36,101 nt of DNA from Chloroflexota bacterium (lineage in GTDB: Bacteria > Chloroflexota > Anaerolineae > Aggregatilineales > Phototrophicaceae). The position numbers and the translations under genes are program-made. The stretch covers positions 1 to 36,101 of the forward strand of contig JAPOWK010000047.1 in the NCBI GenBank assembly GCA_026707665.1, written 5' to 3'. Each line of letters begins with the position of its first letter. Positions within the stretch are counted from its first letter, which is position 1. The notes below the pieces were generated by a model. That model made no database searches, was not told the DNA's origin, and saw only the letters and a program-made list of their open reading frames with translations. This document shows positions 1-7,620 of the stretch, in pieces.

Positions 1-1940
1 GTATTCATCTGGGCGCGGCTCTCGCATTGGAAGACGCCGAAGGTCTTGGCTTCGGTGATCATCTGATAGACGCGCGGGTCATCGAAGGGGATGCTTTCGG
101 CATCAATGCCCACCCGCTCGACCATTTCGCTGATCGCCGCCAGCATGCGCAAGCCCAGCACATCAATCTTGATGATGCCGGCGTCTTCCAGCGCTTCCTT
201 GTCCCATTGCACCACGGTGCGGTCGGGCATTGCCGCCGGCTCGGTGGGCAAGCGGCGCGAGAGCGGCACATCGGAGATGATCTCGCCGCCGTTGTGGATG
301 CCGATATGCCGCACATTGCCCAGCAGCTGCTCACAGATATCAAAGAAGAGTCCCAGATGCGCCGGCGTATTTTCGCCGCGCTCTTCCCAATGATCGCGCA
401 AGATTGGGTGCATGGCCGGCGCAAAGCCCCAGGCTTTCGCCACATCGCGGATGACGCTGCGGTGGCGGTAGGTGACGAAGGTGCACGCCATCGCCGCGTG
501 CGTCCGTCCGTATTTCTGATAGAGGTACTGAATGACCTCCTCGCGCGTCTCGGCGTCGAAGTCCATATCAATATCGGGCATCATCTGCCGCTCTTCCGAC
601 AAGAAGCGCTCGAAGACAAGCCGGTGCTCGATCGGGTCGATCGGCGCGATCTTCAGCAGGTAGGCGACTACTGAATTAGCCGCCGAGCCGCGCCCCTGGC
701 AGCGAATGCCGCGCTCCCAGGCGAAATGCACAATATCCCATACCACCAGAAAATAATTGGCCAGCCCGGTCGTTTCGATGATGTCCAATTCATGCCGCAG
801 GCGCTCTTCCATCTGCGGGCGATAACGATCCGAGCCGCGGCAGAGCGCCGTCAGAAAGGTCTGCGCGTCCATGCCCTCCGGCAGCGGATACTGCGGCAGC
901 GCCTGCAATTGGGAGGGCAGCTGATAATGGCAGGCTTCCGCGATGCGCAGCGTGTTGCTCAAGGCTCGCGGATAACGATGAAAGAGCGCCGCCATCTCCG
1001 CGGCCGGCTTCAAGTAGTGCTGCCCGTTGGGGAAGAGTTGCCCGCGCGCCTCGTTCAAGCTGCGGTTGTGGCGGATGGCGGCTACCACATCGCCCAAAGG
1101 TTTCTCCGCCGGCGTGGGATAGTGGACGTGGTTCGCCGCGACATAACCCAGCTTCAGCGATTCCGCCAGCTCGACCAAGGCAGCGATCCGCTGATCATCA
1201 TAGGGACGGCGGTGATGATGCAGCTCGATCCAAAAGCAGCCCGGGTCAAAGAGCGCCGCATATCGCTGCGCGGCCTCGCAGGCGGCGCGCATCCCCTCCG
1301 TTTCCAGCGCGCCTGCTATTTCGCCTTCGCGCCCGCCGGACAAGGCGATCAGCCCGTCAGTCCGCCCCTCCAACTGCTCGAAACGCAGCAGGCCTTCGCC
1401 CTTCGGCGCTTGATGCTGCGCCTGGGTGATCAACCAGCAGAGGTTCTCCCAGCCGGTTTCATCGGCGACAAGGAGGGTCAGGGCGTGATTACCCCTCCCC
1501 CCGGCGGTTTTCTTACCCCTCCCCAGCGAGCTAGGGAGGGGGGCTTTCTTACCATCCCTCCCCACTTCTGTGCCAACCCCTCCCCCCGGCCCCCTCCCCG
1601 TCTGTAGGGGCGAGACTTGTCTCGCCCTCCCGCGACCCCCAACCCCAGCCTTTAGCGCAGACTGTAGGGGCGACTTACCAAGTCGCCCGCCAGCCTCATC
1701 GTCAAGGGCTGCCAACTCGGATTCGATAGTCAGTTCAGCGCCAAGGATGGGCTGGAGGTCGAAGGCTTGAGCCGCCTTCTGGAAGCTGACTGCGCCGTAG
1801 ACATTGTTGTGGTCGGTCAGCGCCAGCCCGCGCATGCCCAGGTTGGCGGCGCCCGCGACGAGAGTTTCGGGCGGCGAGGTCCCGCGCAGCAGGCTGTAGG
1901 CGGAGTGGGCGTGGAGTTCGATGTAGGCGGGGGTGGTCAT
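1..1940 (-). CDS. dnaE2: Error-prone DNA polymerase III alpha subunit DnaE2 (N-terminal ~646 residues, cut by window edge)
   Basis: C-family polymerase for translesion synthesis, expected to work with ImuA and ImuB. I translated the minus strand from the ATG at 1940 and found the frame open to the window edge, so the C-terminal part is missing. The PHP domain begins with YIELHAHSAYSLL and LALTDHNNVYGAV. The palm has GRGSAANSVVAY, then PDIDMDFD (catalytic D456 and D458), then GIIKIDVLGLR (D593). FQCESRAQM lies at the edge. Residues about 74-151 are a Gly/Arg/Pro-rich insert encoded by intergenic-type repeats, between GAELTIE and HALTLLVADETGWENL, where relatives have only a few residues. It puts the catalytic aspartates about 55 residues later than in E. 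coli DnaE. The neighbouring imuA-imuB argues for DnaE2 rather than the replicative DnaE1. The 486-base gap to the preceding gene could hold its own promoter. Confidence 0.93.
   Translation of the reverse strand, partial: MTTPAYIELHAHSAYSLLRGTSPPETLVAGAANLGMRGLALTDHNNVYGAVSFQKAAQAFDLQPILGAELTIESELAALDDEAGGRLGKSPLQSALKAGVGGRGRARQVSPLQTGRGPGGGVGTEVGRDGKKAPLPSSLGRGKKTAGGRGNHALTLLVADETGWENLCWLITQAQHQAPKGEGLLRFEQLEGRTDGLIALSGGREGEIAGALETEGMRAACEAAQRYAALFDPGCFWIELHHHRRPYDDQRIAALVELAESLKLGYVAANHVHYPTPAEKPLGDVVAAIRHNRSLNEARGQLFPNGQHYLKPAAEMAALFHRYPRALSNTLRIAEACHYQLPSQLQALPQYPLPEGMDAQTFLTALCRGSDRYRPQMEERLRHELDIIETTGLANYFLVVWDIVHFAWERGIRCQGRGSAANSVVAYLLKIAPIDPIEHRLVFERFLSEERQMMPDIDMDFDAETREEVIQYLYQKYGRTHAAMACTFVTYRHRSVIRDVAKAWGFAPAMHPILRDHWEERGENTPAHLGLFFDICEQLLGNVRHIGIHNGGEIISDVPLSRRLPTEPAAMPDRTVVQWDKEALEDAGIIKIDVLGLRMLAAISEMVERVGIDAESIPFDDPRVYQMITEAKTFGVFQCESRAQMN
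1485..1721 (-). repeat. Repeat-derived in-frame insertion inside dnaE2
   Basis: About 235 bp inside the PHP-domain coding region consist of elements otherwise found between genes here. Two copies of the TGTAGGGGCG palindrome lie at 1603-1627 (arms GAGAC/GTCTC) and 1663-1689 (arms GACTT/AAGTC). A CCCCTCCC/GGGAGGGG hairpin lies at about 1516-1541. C-rich stretches between them match the spacers at 2160-2200 and 4751-4765. The reading frame stays open throughout and encodes roughly 78 low-complexity residues. Confidence 0.85.
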
Positions 1941-2426
1941 TTTTGTTCACCACAGAGGCACAGAGGGCACAGAGAAAACTTGCCATGGAATTGAAATTTT
2001 ATTGATAATCTTATTGATAGAGCGAAATATTTTTTGTCTCATAAAACGGTTTTTGTGATACACAATGGCAGGCGGAAGCGGCCTTGCCCACACAAGATTG
2101 AGACATTTCGGACGACTCACAGGGTCGTCCCCGTTTACGTTGCGAGCGGCGCACCCCATCCCCCGGCCCCTGTTCCCCCCTCGGTCCCCCCCGCTCAACG
2201 GGGGGCGGACTTCCAGCGAGCTAGGGAAGGGGAGCTTGACCTCGCGAGCACTGTATTCATCCCGTTCCTTGCCCACAACAGAACGCAATGTAATTTGCGT
2301 GGGCGGCGGGCGTTTCGGCGAAACGCCCCTACAGATTTCGCGTGGTGACGCATGTCGCCGCAAAGCGCTTTGTGTCCTTTGTGGTCAAAAATCTCTGCGT
2401 GCTCTGCGCCCTCTGTAGTTATATTT
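1941..2426. other. Gene-free spacer between the DUF6504 gene and dnaE2, rich in repeats
   Basis: No convincing gene. On the dnaE2 side is a CACAGAGG-type repeat (about 1949-1975), then an AT-rich stretch at 1986-2060 that could hold a minus-strand promoter, though no clear -35/-10 pair is visible. Next come a C-run/G-run hairpin (2186-2205), a TTCCAGCGAGCTAGGGAA element (about 2211-2228), a TGTAGGGGCG-type palindrome in reverse orientation (2308-2333, arms GTTTC/GAAAC) and another CACAGAGG-type repeat (about 2368-2420). Short open frames here are repeat-derived and show no family resemblance. Confidence 0.6.
2308..2333 (-). repeat. R1 palindrome (GGGCG...CGCCCCTACA)
   Basis: Stem arms GGGCGTTTC and GAAACGCCC around a short GGC loop, followed by CTACA, which is the TGTAG tail of the R1 family read from the other strand. 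The same arm sequence recurs at 7397-7422. Confidence 0.75.
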
Positions 2427-2675
2427 TCAGTCATAAACCCGCTGAATCCCCCAGTTGTCGGTCAGCAGATCGTGGTAAATCACCAGCGCCATGCCCCCCG
2501 CCAGCAGCTTGTAATAATCGCGGTAGACGCGCGCGCCCCACCAAATCACGTCCAATTGCCAGGAGAGCGCGATATGCTGAATGGGATGCCAGGCGTCTTT
2601 CCAACGGATGGCGCTCGGCAGTTCGTCGCGCGTCCGCACTTCCAGCGCGGCAGTCTCATCCGACAAGCGGCTCAT
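2427..2675 (-). CDS. DUF6504 family protein of the mutasome operon
   Basis: An 82-residue protein with the layout of the DUF6504 domain. It has a charged N-terminus, then DVIWWGARVYRDYYKLL, then a conserved ending (ALVIYHDLLTDNWGIQRVYD). In many bacteria this domain is a separate small gene, or is fused to ImuB or DnaE2, in damage-inducible cassettes; its molecular role is not established. Its ATG overlaps the imuB stop by four bases (ATGA), so it is translationally coupled and belongs to the same operon. Its position between imuB and dnaE2 supports a role in the mutasome. Recognition rests on motif memory only. Confidence 0.8.
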   Translation of the reverse strand: MSRLSDETAALEVRTRDELPSAIRWKDAWHPIQHIALSWQLDVIWWGARVYRDYYKLLAGGMALVIYHDLLTDNWGIQRVYD

Positions 2676-3832
2676 ACGCCCAGCGCCTCGCTTTCAAATT
2701 GCAGCGCCGGCGGAAAATGGCGCGGCACATCGGTCAAGCTCAATTGGTAGACCGTCTCATGAAAGCGCCGCCGCCAGGCATCGACCGCAGCCCGCAGCGG
2801 ACGCCCTTCGCGCGGGGCATCAAAGAGCGATAGCTGCTGTGGCTGCAGCGCCGCCAATTCGCTGAGCTGCAAGCGCAGTTCAATGATGCCCGTGCGGACC
2901 AGCAGCTTTTCCAGCAGAGGGGGCAACTGTTTCTCAAACTGCGCGAGCCCCCGCAGCGGCGCGCTCGGCCGCAGATGCAGTTCATGCCGTTGCCGGTTTT
3001 CATCCTCCAGCAGCAGAACCAGCCGCCCGGCTTCCCGCCCCCCCAATTGATCCAGCAGCGGGGAGGCCAGGCGCAGGCAAGCGGCCAGCAGGCTCTCGCG
3101 ATCGGCGATGGGCTCGTCAAAAGACAGCGAGCCCGTCAAGACTGGCGGCGGTTGATGGGCTTGCAGCGGGCGCGTGTCGATACCCAGCGCCAGATCATGA
3201 CAAAAGCAGCCATGCCGCTCCCATTGCTCGAAGACGGCTGCCCGCGAAAGCGCCGTGAAATCACCGATGCGGCGGATGCCCATCATCGGTAGCCGGCGTT
3301 GCATATCAGCGTTCAAGGGCAGCAGCGCCGCCGGAAATGGCGCCAGAAAAGCCGCTTCTTCGCCCGGCGCCACCTGGCAATGATCGGCGCCGCCCGCTCC
3401 AGCGACTTGCGCCACGAATTTGCCGCTGCCCGTGCCTATCGTGACCTTGCCACCCAGCAGGCATTCAATTCGCCAGCGCAGGATCTCAAGCTCGCGCGGA
3501 TGATCGCTGACCACAATCCACCAAGCCCGCCCGGGCTGATAACCGGGCTCCACCCGATCGATATGCTGCGCCAGGTCGGCCGTCACTTCGGCGAAGAGGC
3601 GGCGATAGACTTCGTCGCGCGCCGGCAAGACAGCGGCATTGGGGCAGAGCAACTCGGCTTGCTTGCGGCTGTCGCCCGTACGGACACCGGCGTCACGCGC
3701 CAAGGCATCGGTCGCCAGCACTTTGAGGTGGTGTTCGCCGCAGAGCAAAATCAGCGGTCGCTCGCCCAGCCCCGGCTGCTGCGAGCGCTCGATGGTCGCC
3801 GCCAAATCCTGAATCACCAGCGCGCTGAACAT
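2672..3832 (-). CDS. imuB: ImuB, catalytically inactive Y-family polymerase-like mutasome adaptor
   Basis: A 386-residue Y-family polymerase relative that in other bacteria links ImuA and DnaE2 to the sliding clamp. Palm, thumb and little-finger regions are recognisable, but polymerase residues are missing. The first metal-binding segment, normally like DMDxFFAxVE, reads IQDLAATIER. The SIDE(A) segment is replaced by PGYQPGRAWWIVV. Loss of these carboxylates is the hallmark of ImuB as opposed to DinB. Near the C-terminus QLSLFD (about residues 333-338) is a textbook beta-clamp binding motif. Its start overlaps the 3' end of imuA by 19 bases, and its stop overlaps the DUF6504 gene by four, so the three genes are tightly coupled. 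Confidence 0.9.
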   Translation of the reverse strand: MFSALVIQDLAATIERSQQPGLGERPLILLCGEHHLKVLATDALARDAGVRTGDSRKQAELLCPNAAVLPARDEVYRRLFAEVTADLAQHIDRVEPGYQPGRAWWIVVSDHPRELEILRWRIECLLGGKVTIGTGSGKFVAQVAGAGGADHCQVAPGEEAAFLAPFPAALLPLNADMQRRLPMMGIRRIGDFTALSRAAVFEQWERHGCFCHDLALGIDTRPLQAHQPPPVLTGSLSFDEPIADRESLLAACLRLASPLLDQLGGREAGRLVLLLEDENRQRHELHLRPSAPLRGLAQFEKQLPPLLEKLLVRTGIIELRLQLSELAALQPQQLSLFDAPREGRPLRAAVDAWRRRFHETVYQLSLTDVPRHFPPALQFESEALGV

Positions 3833-4479
3833 GTTTCCTCCCGCGGGATGGCGAAGGCCAGCTCACGCTGCCGAAATGGCAGAAAGGGGTGCGCGGTCAA
3901 GCGCAATTCGCTGCGGAAGCCAATGACATCGCCCCGTTCCATTTGCCAGGCGCGCCGCCGGCAAGCCAGCGCCACTTGCATCTGTGGCAGCGCCCCCGGC
4001 GATAAAGCCAGCAGGGTCAGGGGCGCGTCACGCAGAATCGCTTTCAACTGGGCGAGCGGCAAGGCGGCCGGCTGATCGACCGCCACCAGACAGGGGAGCC
4101 GCTGCTGCGCCAGGCTGCGGATCAGAAACAGCGCGTGTTGCAGCGAGGTCCGGCGCAAGAGCAGCAAGCGCTCGATCTCAATCCCGGCGAGAGCGGCGTT
4201 GGGCGGATCAAACAGCCCGCCCATATCCAGGTAGACAACCGGAAGCGCCTGCTCTTGCGCGCTGGCGACAGCAGCATAAAGCAAGCTGGTCGCGCCTGAT
4301 GTTGGCTGCCCGCTGATGCCATGCGCCGCGCCGCGCAACAAGCCGCCTTCCAGCAGCTCATCAACCGCCGCGATGCCGGTGCTCAAGGTCTCGCGGATGG
4401 ATACCAGCTCGGCCGCGCGCCGCAGCGTCTGATAACCGAAGCGCTGCTGAATATCCGCCACCAGTGATTCAACTGACAC
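3814..4479 (-). CDS. imuA: ImuA-like RecA-fold mutasome protein
   Basis: RecA/SulA-like ATPase-fold protein, first gene of the mutasome operon. LSTGIAAVDELLEGGLLRGAAHGISG matches the start of the RecA core seen in ImuA. The following P-loop reads GQPTSGATS, with Ala where a functional Walker A has Lys, so ATP hydrolysis may be weak or absent. ALPVVYLDMGG and LPCLVAVDQP fit the central strands. I place the start at the GTG at 4479 (221 residues), preceded by AGGAAAGGTGGGGAG. The longest frame from 4590 would run through the promoter and LexA-type operator at 4522-4555, so that start is unlikely. A GTG at 4491 is an alternative. Confidence 0.85.
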   Translation of the reverse strand: MSVESLVADIQQRFGYQTLRRAAELVSIRETLSTGIAAVDELLEGGLLRGAAHGISGQPTSGATSLLYAAVASAQEQALPVVYLDMGGLFDPPNAALAGIEIERLLLLRRTSLQHALFLIRSLAQQRLPCLVAVDQPAALPLAQLKAILRDAPLTLLALSPGALPQMQVALACRRRAWQMERGDVIGFRSELRLTAHPFLPFRQRELAFAIPREETCSARW

Positions 4480-4521
4480 TTGTCTCCCCACCTTTCCTCG
4501 CAGATAACGTGTAGAGGCAGT

Positions 4522-4555
4522 ATAGAACATTTGTACTATGTGGTCAAGACTTGGG
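4522..4555 (-). promoter_or_regulatory. SOS promoter with LexA-type operator in the spacer, driving imuA-imuB-DUF6504-dnaE2
   Basis: Read on the minus strand: TTGACC, a 17-base spacer, then TATACT, a near-consensus sigma-70 promoter. The spacer is occupied by TAGTACAAATGTTCTA, which is 4523-4538 read in reverse and an imperfect palindrome with matching TAGnACA half-sites. It fits the published cyanobacterial-type LexA consensus (RGTACNNNDGTWCB) and is close to the Gram-positive GAAC-N4-GTTC box. The promoter lies about 45 bases upstream of the proposed imuA GTG. LexA bound here would cover the promoter. Confidence 0.75.
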
Positions 4556-4764
4556 GTCGCGTAGACACCGACCGTCGGTCGCGCTGACACTGACCGCCAA
4601 CACAGAGGGTAAGCTTACCCACCGAGGTCACCGAGTTAATTTGAGATCACCGAGGGTTATTGAACACAGAGCGCGCAGAGACGGGCGAGCCAATGGGTCG
4701 CCCCTACAAGGCTTGTCCGGTACTGTGGAAAGCCGGTTTTCCCTACGTCTTACCCCATCCCCGG

Positions 4765-4790
4765 CCCTTCCCCAGTGAACTAGGGAAGGG
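4765..4790. repeat. R2 hairpin repeat (CCCTTCCC ... GGGAAGGG)
   Basis: Inverted repeat with an AGTGAACTA-like loop. Relatives lie at 4870-4899 (reverse orientation), about 2211-2234, and inside dnaE2 at about 1516-1541. Flanking C-rich sequence (ACCCCATCCCCGGCCC) is shared with the copy near 2155-2170, so the full unit is longer than the hairpin. Confidence 0.7.
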
Positions 4791-4869
4791 TGACTCGACG
4801 GCAGACATGGGAGATTCGGGTACCAAAGCAGTGAGAAACCTGCATCACCGAGTGCTCCGCTAGAGTGCT

Positions 4870-4899
4870 CCCCCTTCCTTAGCTTGCTGGGGAAGGGGG
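4870..4899. repeat. R2 hairpin repeat, reverse orientation
   Basis: CCCCCTTCC and GGAAGGGGG arms around TTAGCTTGCTGG. Same family as 4765-4790 but facing the other way. Confidence 0.7.
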
Positions 4900-4994
4900 T
4901 TGGGGGGATGGGGTGAGAATTCGCCCCTACAGCACGCTGGCGGGGCGAGGCTGAGGCGGCTAATACTGGCGTGAAGCCCATGTTATTCGGTAAG

Positions 4995-5005
4995 GTAACG
5001 GTTAC
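4995..5005. promoter_or_regulatory. Possible operator palindrome upstream of the FAH gene
   Basis: GTAACGGTTAC, 5-bp arms about one central base, 60 bases before the FAH start. The shape is compatible with LacI-family operators, but it is short and no regulator gene is adjacent, so it may be chance. Confidence 0.3.
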
Positions 5006-5064
5006 AGTGTTCGCCTAAGCAGCGCGAATCATTGCAAACGCTGCTGAATCTAACGGAGAGGGAC

Positions 5065-5967
5065 ATGACAAACGCGCCAATTCTCATTCGTTACCATCAG
5101 CCGGGCGAAGGAGCGCGCCTTGGCGTCCTGCGCGGCGACATCGTGCATGACGTCAATCATGCTTTCCCCTCGCTGGCTGAGTTCTTCCGCGATTCCTGCG
5201 GCGTCGTCGATAGCGCCATTGCCGCGGTCGCGGATGCCGCCGACGCGTCGTCGCGCCGCTTCCCGGCTGCCGACCTCGACAATGCGCCCGCGTCCAATGT
5301 ACCCCACTGGCTGCCGCCGCTGGATGAGCAGGAAGTCTGGGCGGCCGGCGTGACCTACCTCGACAGCCGCAGGGCGCGCCAGGAAGAATCGGCTGATGGC
5401 GGCGATGTCTACGCCCGCGTTTACACCGCCGAACGCCCGGAGATCTTCTTCAAAGCATCGTCCAAAAACACAGTCGGGCACCTGGACGCAGCCGGCTTCC
5501 GCGCCGACTCCAGCTGGAATGTGCCCGAGCCGGAACTGGCTCTGGTCGTCAATCCGGCGCTGGAGATGCTTGGTTTCACCATTGGAAACGACATGAGCAG
5601 CCGCGACATTGAAGGCGAGAACCCGCTCTATCTGCCGCAAGCAAAGGTCTACACCGCCTCCTGCGCCATCGGTCCCGGCATCCTGCTCGCGCCTTCGGAT
5701 GAATGGCTTGAGACCACAATTCGCCTCGTCATCCGCCGCGCTGGCGCCGACGTGTTCAGCGGCGAGGTCTCGACCGATCAGATCAAGCGCGGGATTCCCG
5801 AGCTGATCGATTATCTGGGGCGCAGCAATACCTACCCCGCCGGCGTCATGCTGCTCACCGGCGCCGGAATCGTGCCGCCGTCCGAATTCACCTTGGGGGT
5901 TGATGATGTCGTCGTCATCACCATCGACGGCATCGGTACGCTGCGAAACCGCGTCATCGAGGTCTGA
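5065..5967 (+). CDS. FAH-fold 2-keto-3-deoxy-sugar-acid (arabinonate/xylonate-type) dehydratase
   Basis: A 300-residue fumarylacetoacetate-hydrolase superfamily enzyme. The C-terminal catalytic domain carries WNVPEPELALVV (E155, E157), IGNDMSSRDIEGENPLYL (D176) and PQAKVYTAS (K194). This compact spacing of two Glu, Asp and Lys is that of 2-keto-3-deoxy-D-arabinonate/xylonate dehydratases, which convert the keto-deoxy acid to alpha-ketoglutarate semialdehyde with Mg2+. True FAH and FAHD1 have a longer gap between EPE and the Asp. AAGVTYLDSRRAR and the VYTAERPEIFFKAS segment also fit that group. The start at 5065 follows GGAGAGGGAC; the upstream in-frame codon at 5032 lacks a ribosome site. The enolase-superfamily dehydratase and sugar importer downstream support this role. 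The exact sugar acid cannot be told from sequence. Confidence 0.85.
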   Translation: MTNAPILIRYHQPGEGARLGVLRGDIVHDVNHAFPSLAEFFRDSCGVVDSAIAAVADAADASSRRFPAADLDNAPASNVPHWLPPLDEQEVWAAGVTYLDSRRARQEESADGGDVYARVYTAERPEIFFKASSKNTVGHLDAAGFRADSSWNVPEPELALVVNPALEMLGFTIGNDMSSRDIEGENPLYLPQAKVYTASCAIGPGILLAPSDEWLETTIRLVIRRAGADVFSGEVSTDQIKRGIPELIDYLGRSNTYPAGVMLLTGAGIVPPSEFTLGVDDVVVITIDGIGTLRNRVIEV

Positions 5968-5977
5968 GACAGCGCTG

Positions 5978-7375
5978 ATGACAAGCCGCGTGGAACTGGC
6001 GGAGATCAAACTGCCCGAATTTGGACTGCCCTCGCTCCAGCCGGCCATCCCCTTGGCGACCTACGAGGCGCGCCTGAATGCTGCCTGGACGCGCGCTGCC
6101 GAGGCCGGTTACGATGCCCTGCTCGTCTATGGCGACCGCGAACACTTTGCCAATCTGGCTTACCTAACTGGATACGATCCGCGCTTTGAAGAGGCGCTGC
6201 TGATCCTCATACCCGGGCGCAAGCCGGCGCTTCTGCTCGGCAATGAAGGCATGGCTTACAGCGGCGTCTCGCCAGTCGATATCGAGCGCGCTCTCTATCA
6301 AAGTTTCAGCCTGCTGGGTCAGCCGCGCGGCGATAGCCCCATGCTGGCCGACATCCTCCGCGACGCTGGCTTGCGGGCTGGCATGCGTCTCGGCATCGCC
6401 GGCTGGAAGTCCTTTGATGAGCGCGAAGCCAGCGATCCCGCGCGTGCCCTGGAGATCCCGGCCTTCATCGTCGAGGTGCTGACGGAGATCCTTGGCGCGC
6501 GCGACCGGCTCTACAACGCCACTGACATCTTCATGAGCCCGTCAACCGGTTTGCGCGCCATCAACGATGTTGATCAACTGGCTTATTTTGAGTTCGCCGC
6601 CGCGCATACGTCGCAAGCGGTTCGCAATCTGATTTTCGGCGTCGAAGCTGGCATGAGCGAGTTCGAAGCGGTCGCCTTGATGCAACTGACCGGGCTGCCC
6701 CAATCTTGCCATTTGATGTTTTCCAGTGGCGAGCGCGCCGCCCTCGGCTTGGCCAGCCCGTCGCTGCGCCGCCTGCGGGTGGGCGACCCGGTCTTTCTGG
6801 CATACGGCATCTGGGGCGCGCTCAACGCTCGCGGCGGCTGGCTGGCGCGGGATGCGGATGACCTGCCCGCCGATGTCCAGGATTACCTTGAGAAACTGGC
6901 CGCGCCCTATTTCCGCGCCATCGTCGATTGGTACGAAGCGGTCGGCATCGGCGTGACCGGCGGCGAACTGCATGCCATCATCGAGTCGCATCTTGGCGAT
7001 CCATTTTTTGGCATCGGCCTTAATCCCGGCCATCTGATTCACCTGGACGAATGGCTGCATTCGCCGATATTCGCCGGCTCCGATATCCAGCTGCGCTCGG
7101 GCATGGCGCTGCAGGTGGATGTCATCCCGGCGACGCACTCGCCCTACCACACGACCAATATCGAAGACGGCATCGCCCTGGCTGACGGGCCGCTGCGCAA
7201 AGCCTTTTGGCAGAAATATCCGGCCGCCTGGGACCGCATTCAGCACCGCCGCAACTTCATGCGCAACCAGCTCGGCATCCAACTCAAGCCGGAGGTGCTG
7301 CCCTTTTCCAACATGCCAGCCTACCTGCCGCCTTTCTGGCTGTCGCCGCAGAACGCGATGCGGGCGGTAGATTAG
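5978..7375 (+). CDS. M24 (Xaa-Pro peptidase/creatinase fold) family protein, probably not a metallopeptidase
   Basis: A 465-residue protein with a creatinase-type N-terminal domain (YDALLVYGDREHFANLAYLTGYDPRFEEALLIL) and a pita-bread C-terminal domain. The C-terminal domain has LNPGHLIHLDEW, IQLRSGMALQVDVIP and YHTTNIEDGIAL in the usual M24 order. The DxG...D pair of metal ligands normally found before the His is not visible: that region reads DPVFLAYGIWGALNARGGWL. The metal site looks incomplete, as in creatinase-like non-peptidase members. It starts 10 bases after the FAH stop, so it is probably co-transcribed and may act on a small metabolite. The substrate is unknown. The track-length start at 5900 would overlap the FAH gene heavily, so the ATG at 5978 is preferred. 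Confidence 0.75.
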   Translation: MTSRVELAEIKLPEFGLPSLQPAIPLATYEARLNAAWTRAAEAGYDALLVYGDREHFANLAYLTGYDPRFEEALLILIPGRKPALLLGNEGMAYSGVSPVDIERALYQSFSLLGQPRGDSPMLADILRDAGLRAGMRLGIAGWKSFDEREASDPARALEIPAFIVEVLTEILGARDRLYNATDIFMSPSTGLRAINDVDQLAYFEFAAAHTSQAVRNLIFGVEAGMSEFEAVALMQLTGLPQSCHLMFSSGERAALGLASPSLRRLRVGDPVFLAYGIWGALNARGGWLARDADDLPADVQDYLEKLAAPYFRAIVDWYEAVGIGVTGGELHAIIESHLGDPFFGIGLNPGHLIHLDEWLHSPIFAGSDIQLRSGMALQVDVIPATHSPYHTTNIEDGIALADGPLRKAFWQKYPAAWDRIQHRRNFMRNQLGIQLKPEVLPFSNMPAYLPPFWLSPQNAMRAVD

Positions 7376-7396
7376 CAGGCCACAGAAGTGAGAATC

Positions 7397-7422
7397 TGTA
7401 GGGGCGTTTCGCTGAAACGCCC
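7397..7422 (+). repeat. R1 palindrome
   Basis: TGTAGGGGCGTTTCGCTGAA followed by ACGCCC: stem GGGCGTTTC/GAAACGCCC with a short GCT loop, after the M24 gene. Confidence 0.75.
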
Positions 7423-7445
7423 GCGCTTGTGATTGTGCGCACTTT

Positions 7446-7472
7446 AGGGCGACTCACAGACTCGCCCCTACG
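7446..7472 (-). repeat. R1 palindrome, reverse orientation
   Basis: GGGCGACTC/GACTCGCCC-like arms followed by CTACG. It faces the copy at 7397-7422, 23 bases away, so the two form a head-to-head pair. Confidence 0.7.
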
Positions 7473-7517
7473 GATTACGCTATGATAGAAGACGGAATCT
7501 ACCAAGTTCATAAAGGT

Positions 7518-7587
7518 TGAGGACACCGAGACGGTCGAGGGCGCCGATACAAGACTCTGTGCCCTCTGCGTCCTCTGTAGTTAAAAT
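7518..7587. repeat. CACAGAGG-type repeat (R3)
   Basis: Contains GAGGACACCGAGACGG and, in reverse, CTCTGTGCCCTCTGCGTCC. Similar blocks lie at about 1949-1975, 2368-2420 and 4600-4680. Such sequence is common between genes in many environmental bacteria; its function is unknown. Confidence 0.6.
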
Positions 7588-7620
7588 CAGCACTTAGCTT
7601 GACACAGCCGGAGCCGCCTT

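Larger units (their letters stand above)
4556..5064. other. Gene-free spacer between the divergent imuA operon and FAH gene
   Basis: No gene supported. Contents in order: degenerate CACAGAGG/CACCGAGG repeats (about 4600-4680); an R1 palindrome (4683-4707, arms GGGCGAGCC/GGGTCGCCC, imperfect); a CCCTTCCCCAGTGAACTAGG-type hairpin (4765-4790) and a related one in reverse (4870-4899); a partial R1 copy near 4924-4936; and the short palindrome GTAACGGTTAC at 4995-5005 upstream of the FAH gene. Confidence 0.6.

Noticed and set aside
27..1607. Long plus-strand open frames opposite dnaE2
   Set aside because: They are antisense shadows; the minus-strand frame encodes a full set of DnaE motifs.
2034..2418. 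Open frames across the repeat-rich spacer
   Set aside because: Made of repeat sequence, no ribosome sites, no recognisable protein.
5050..6048. 332-residue minus-strand frame opposite the FAH gene
   Set aside because: Antisense shadow of a gene with clear FAH catalytic motifs.
7381..7590. Clustered repeats considered as a CRISPR array
   Set aside because: Units are unequal, palindromic and lack regular spacers; no cas genes in the window.
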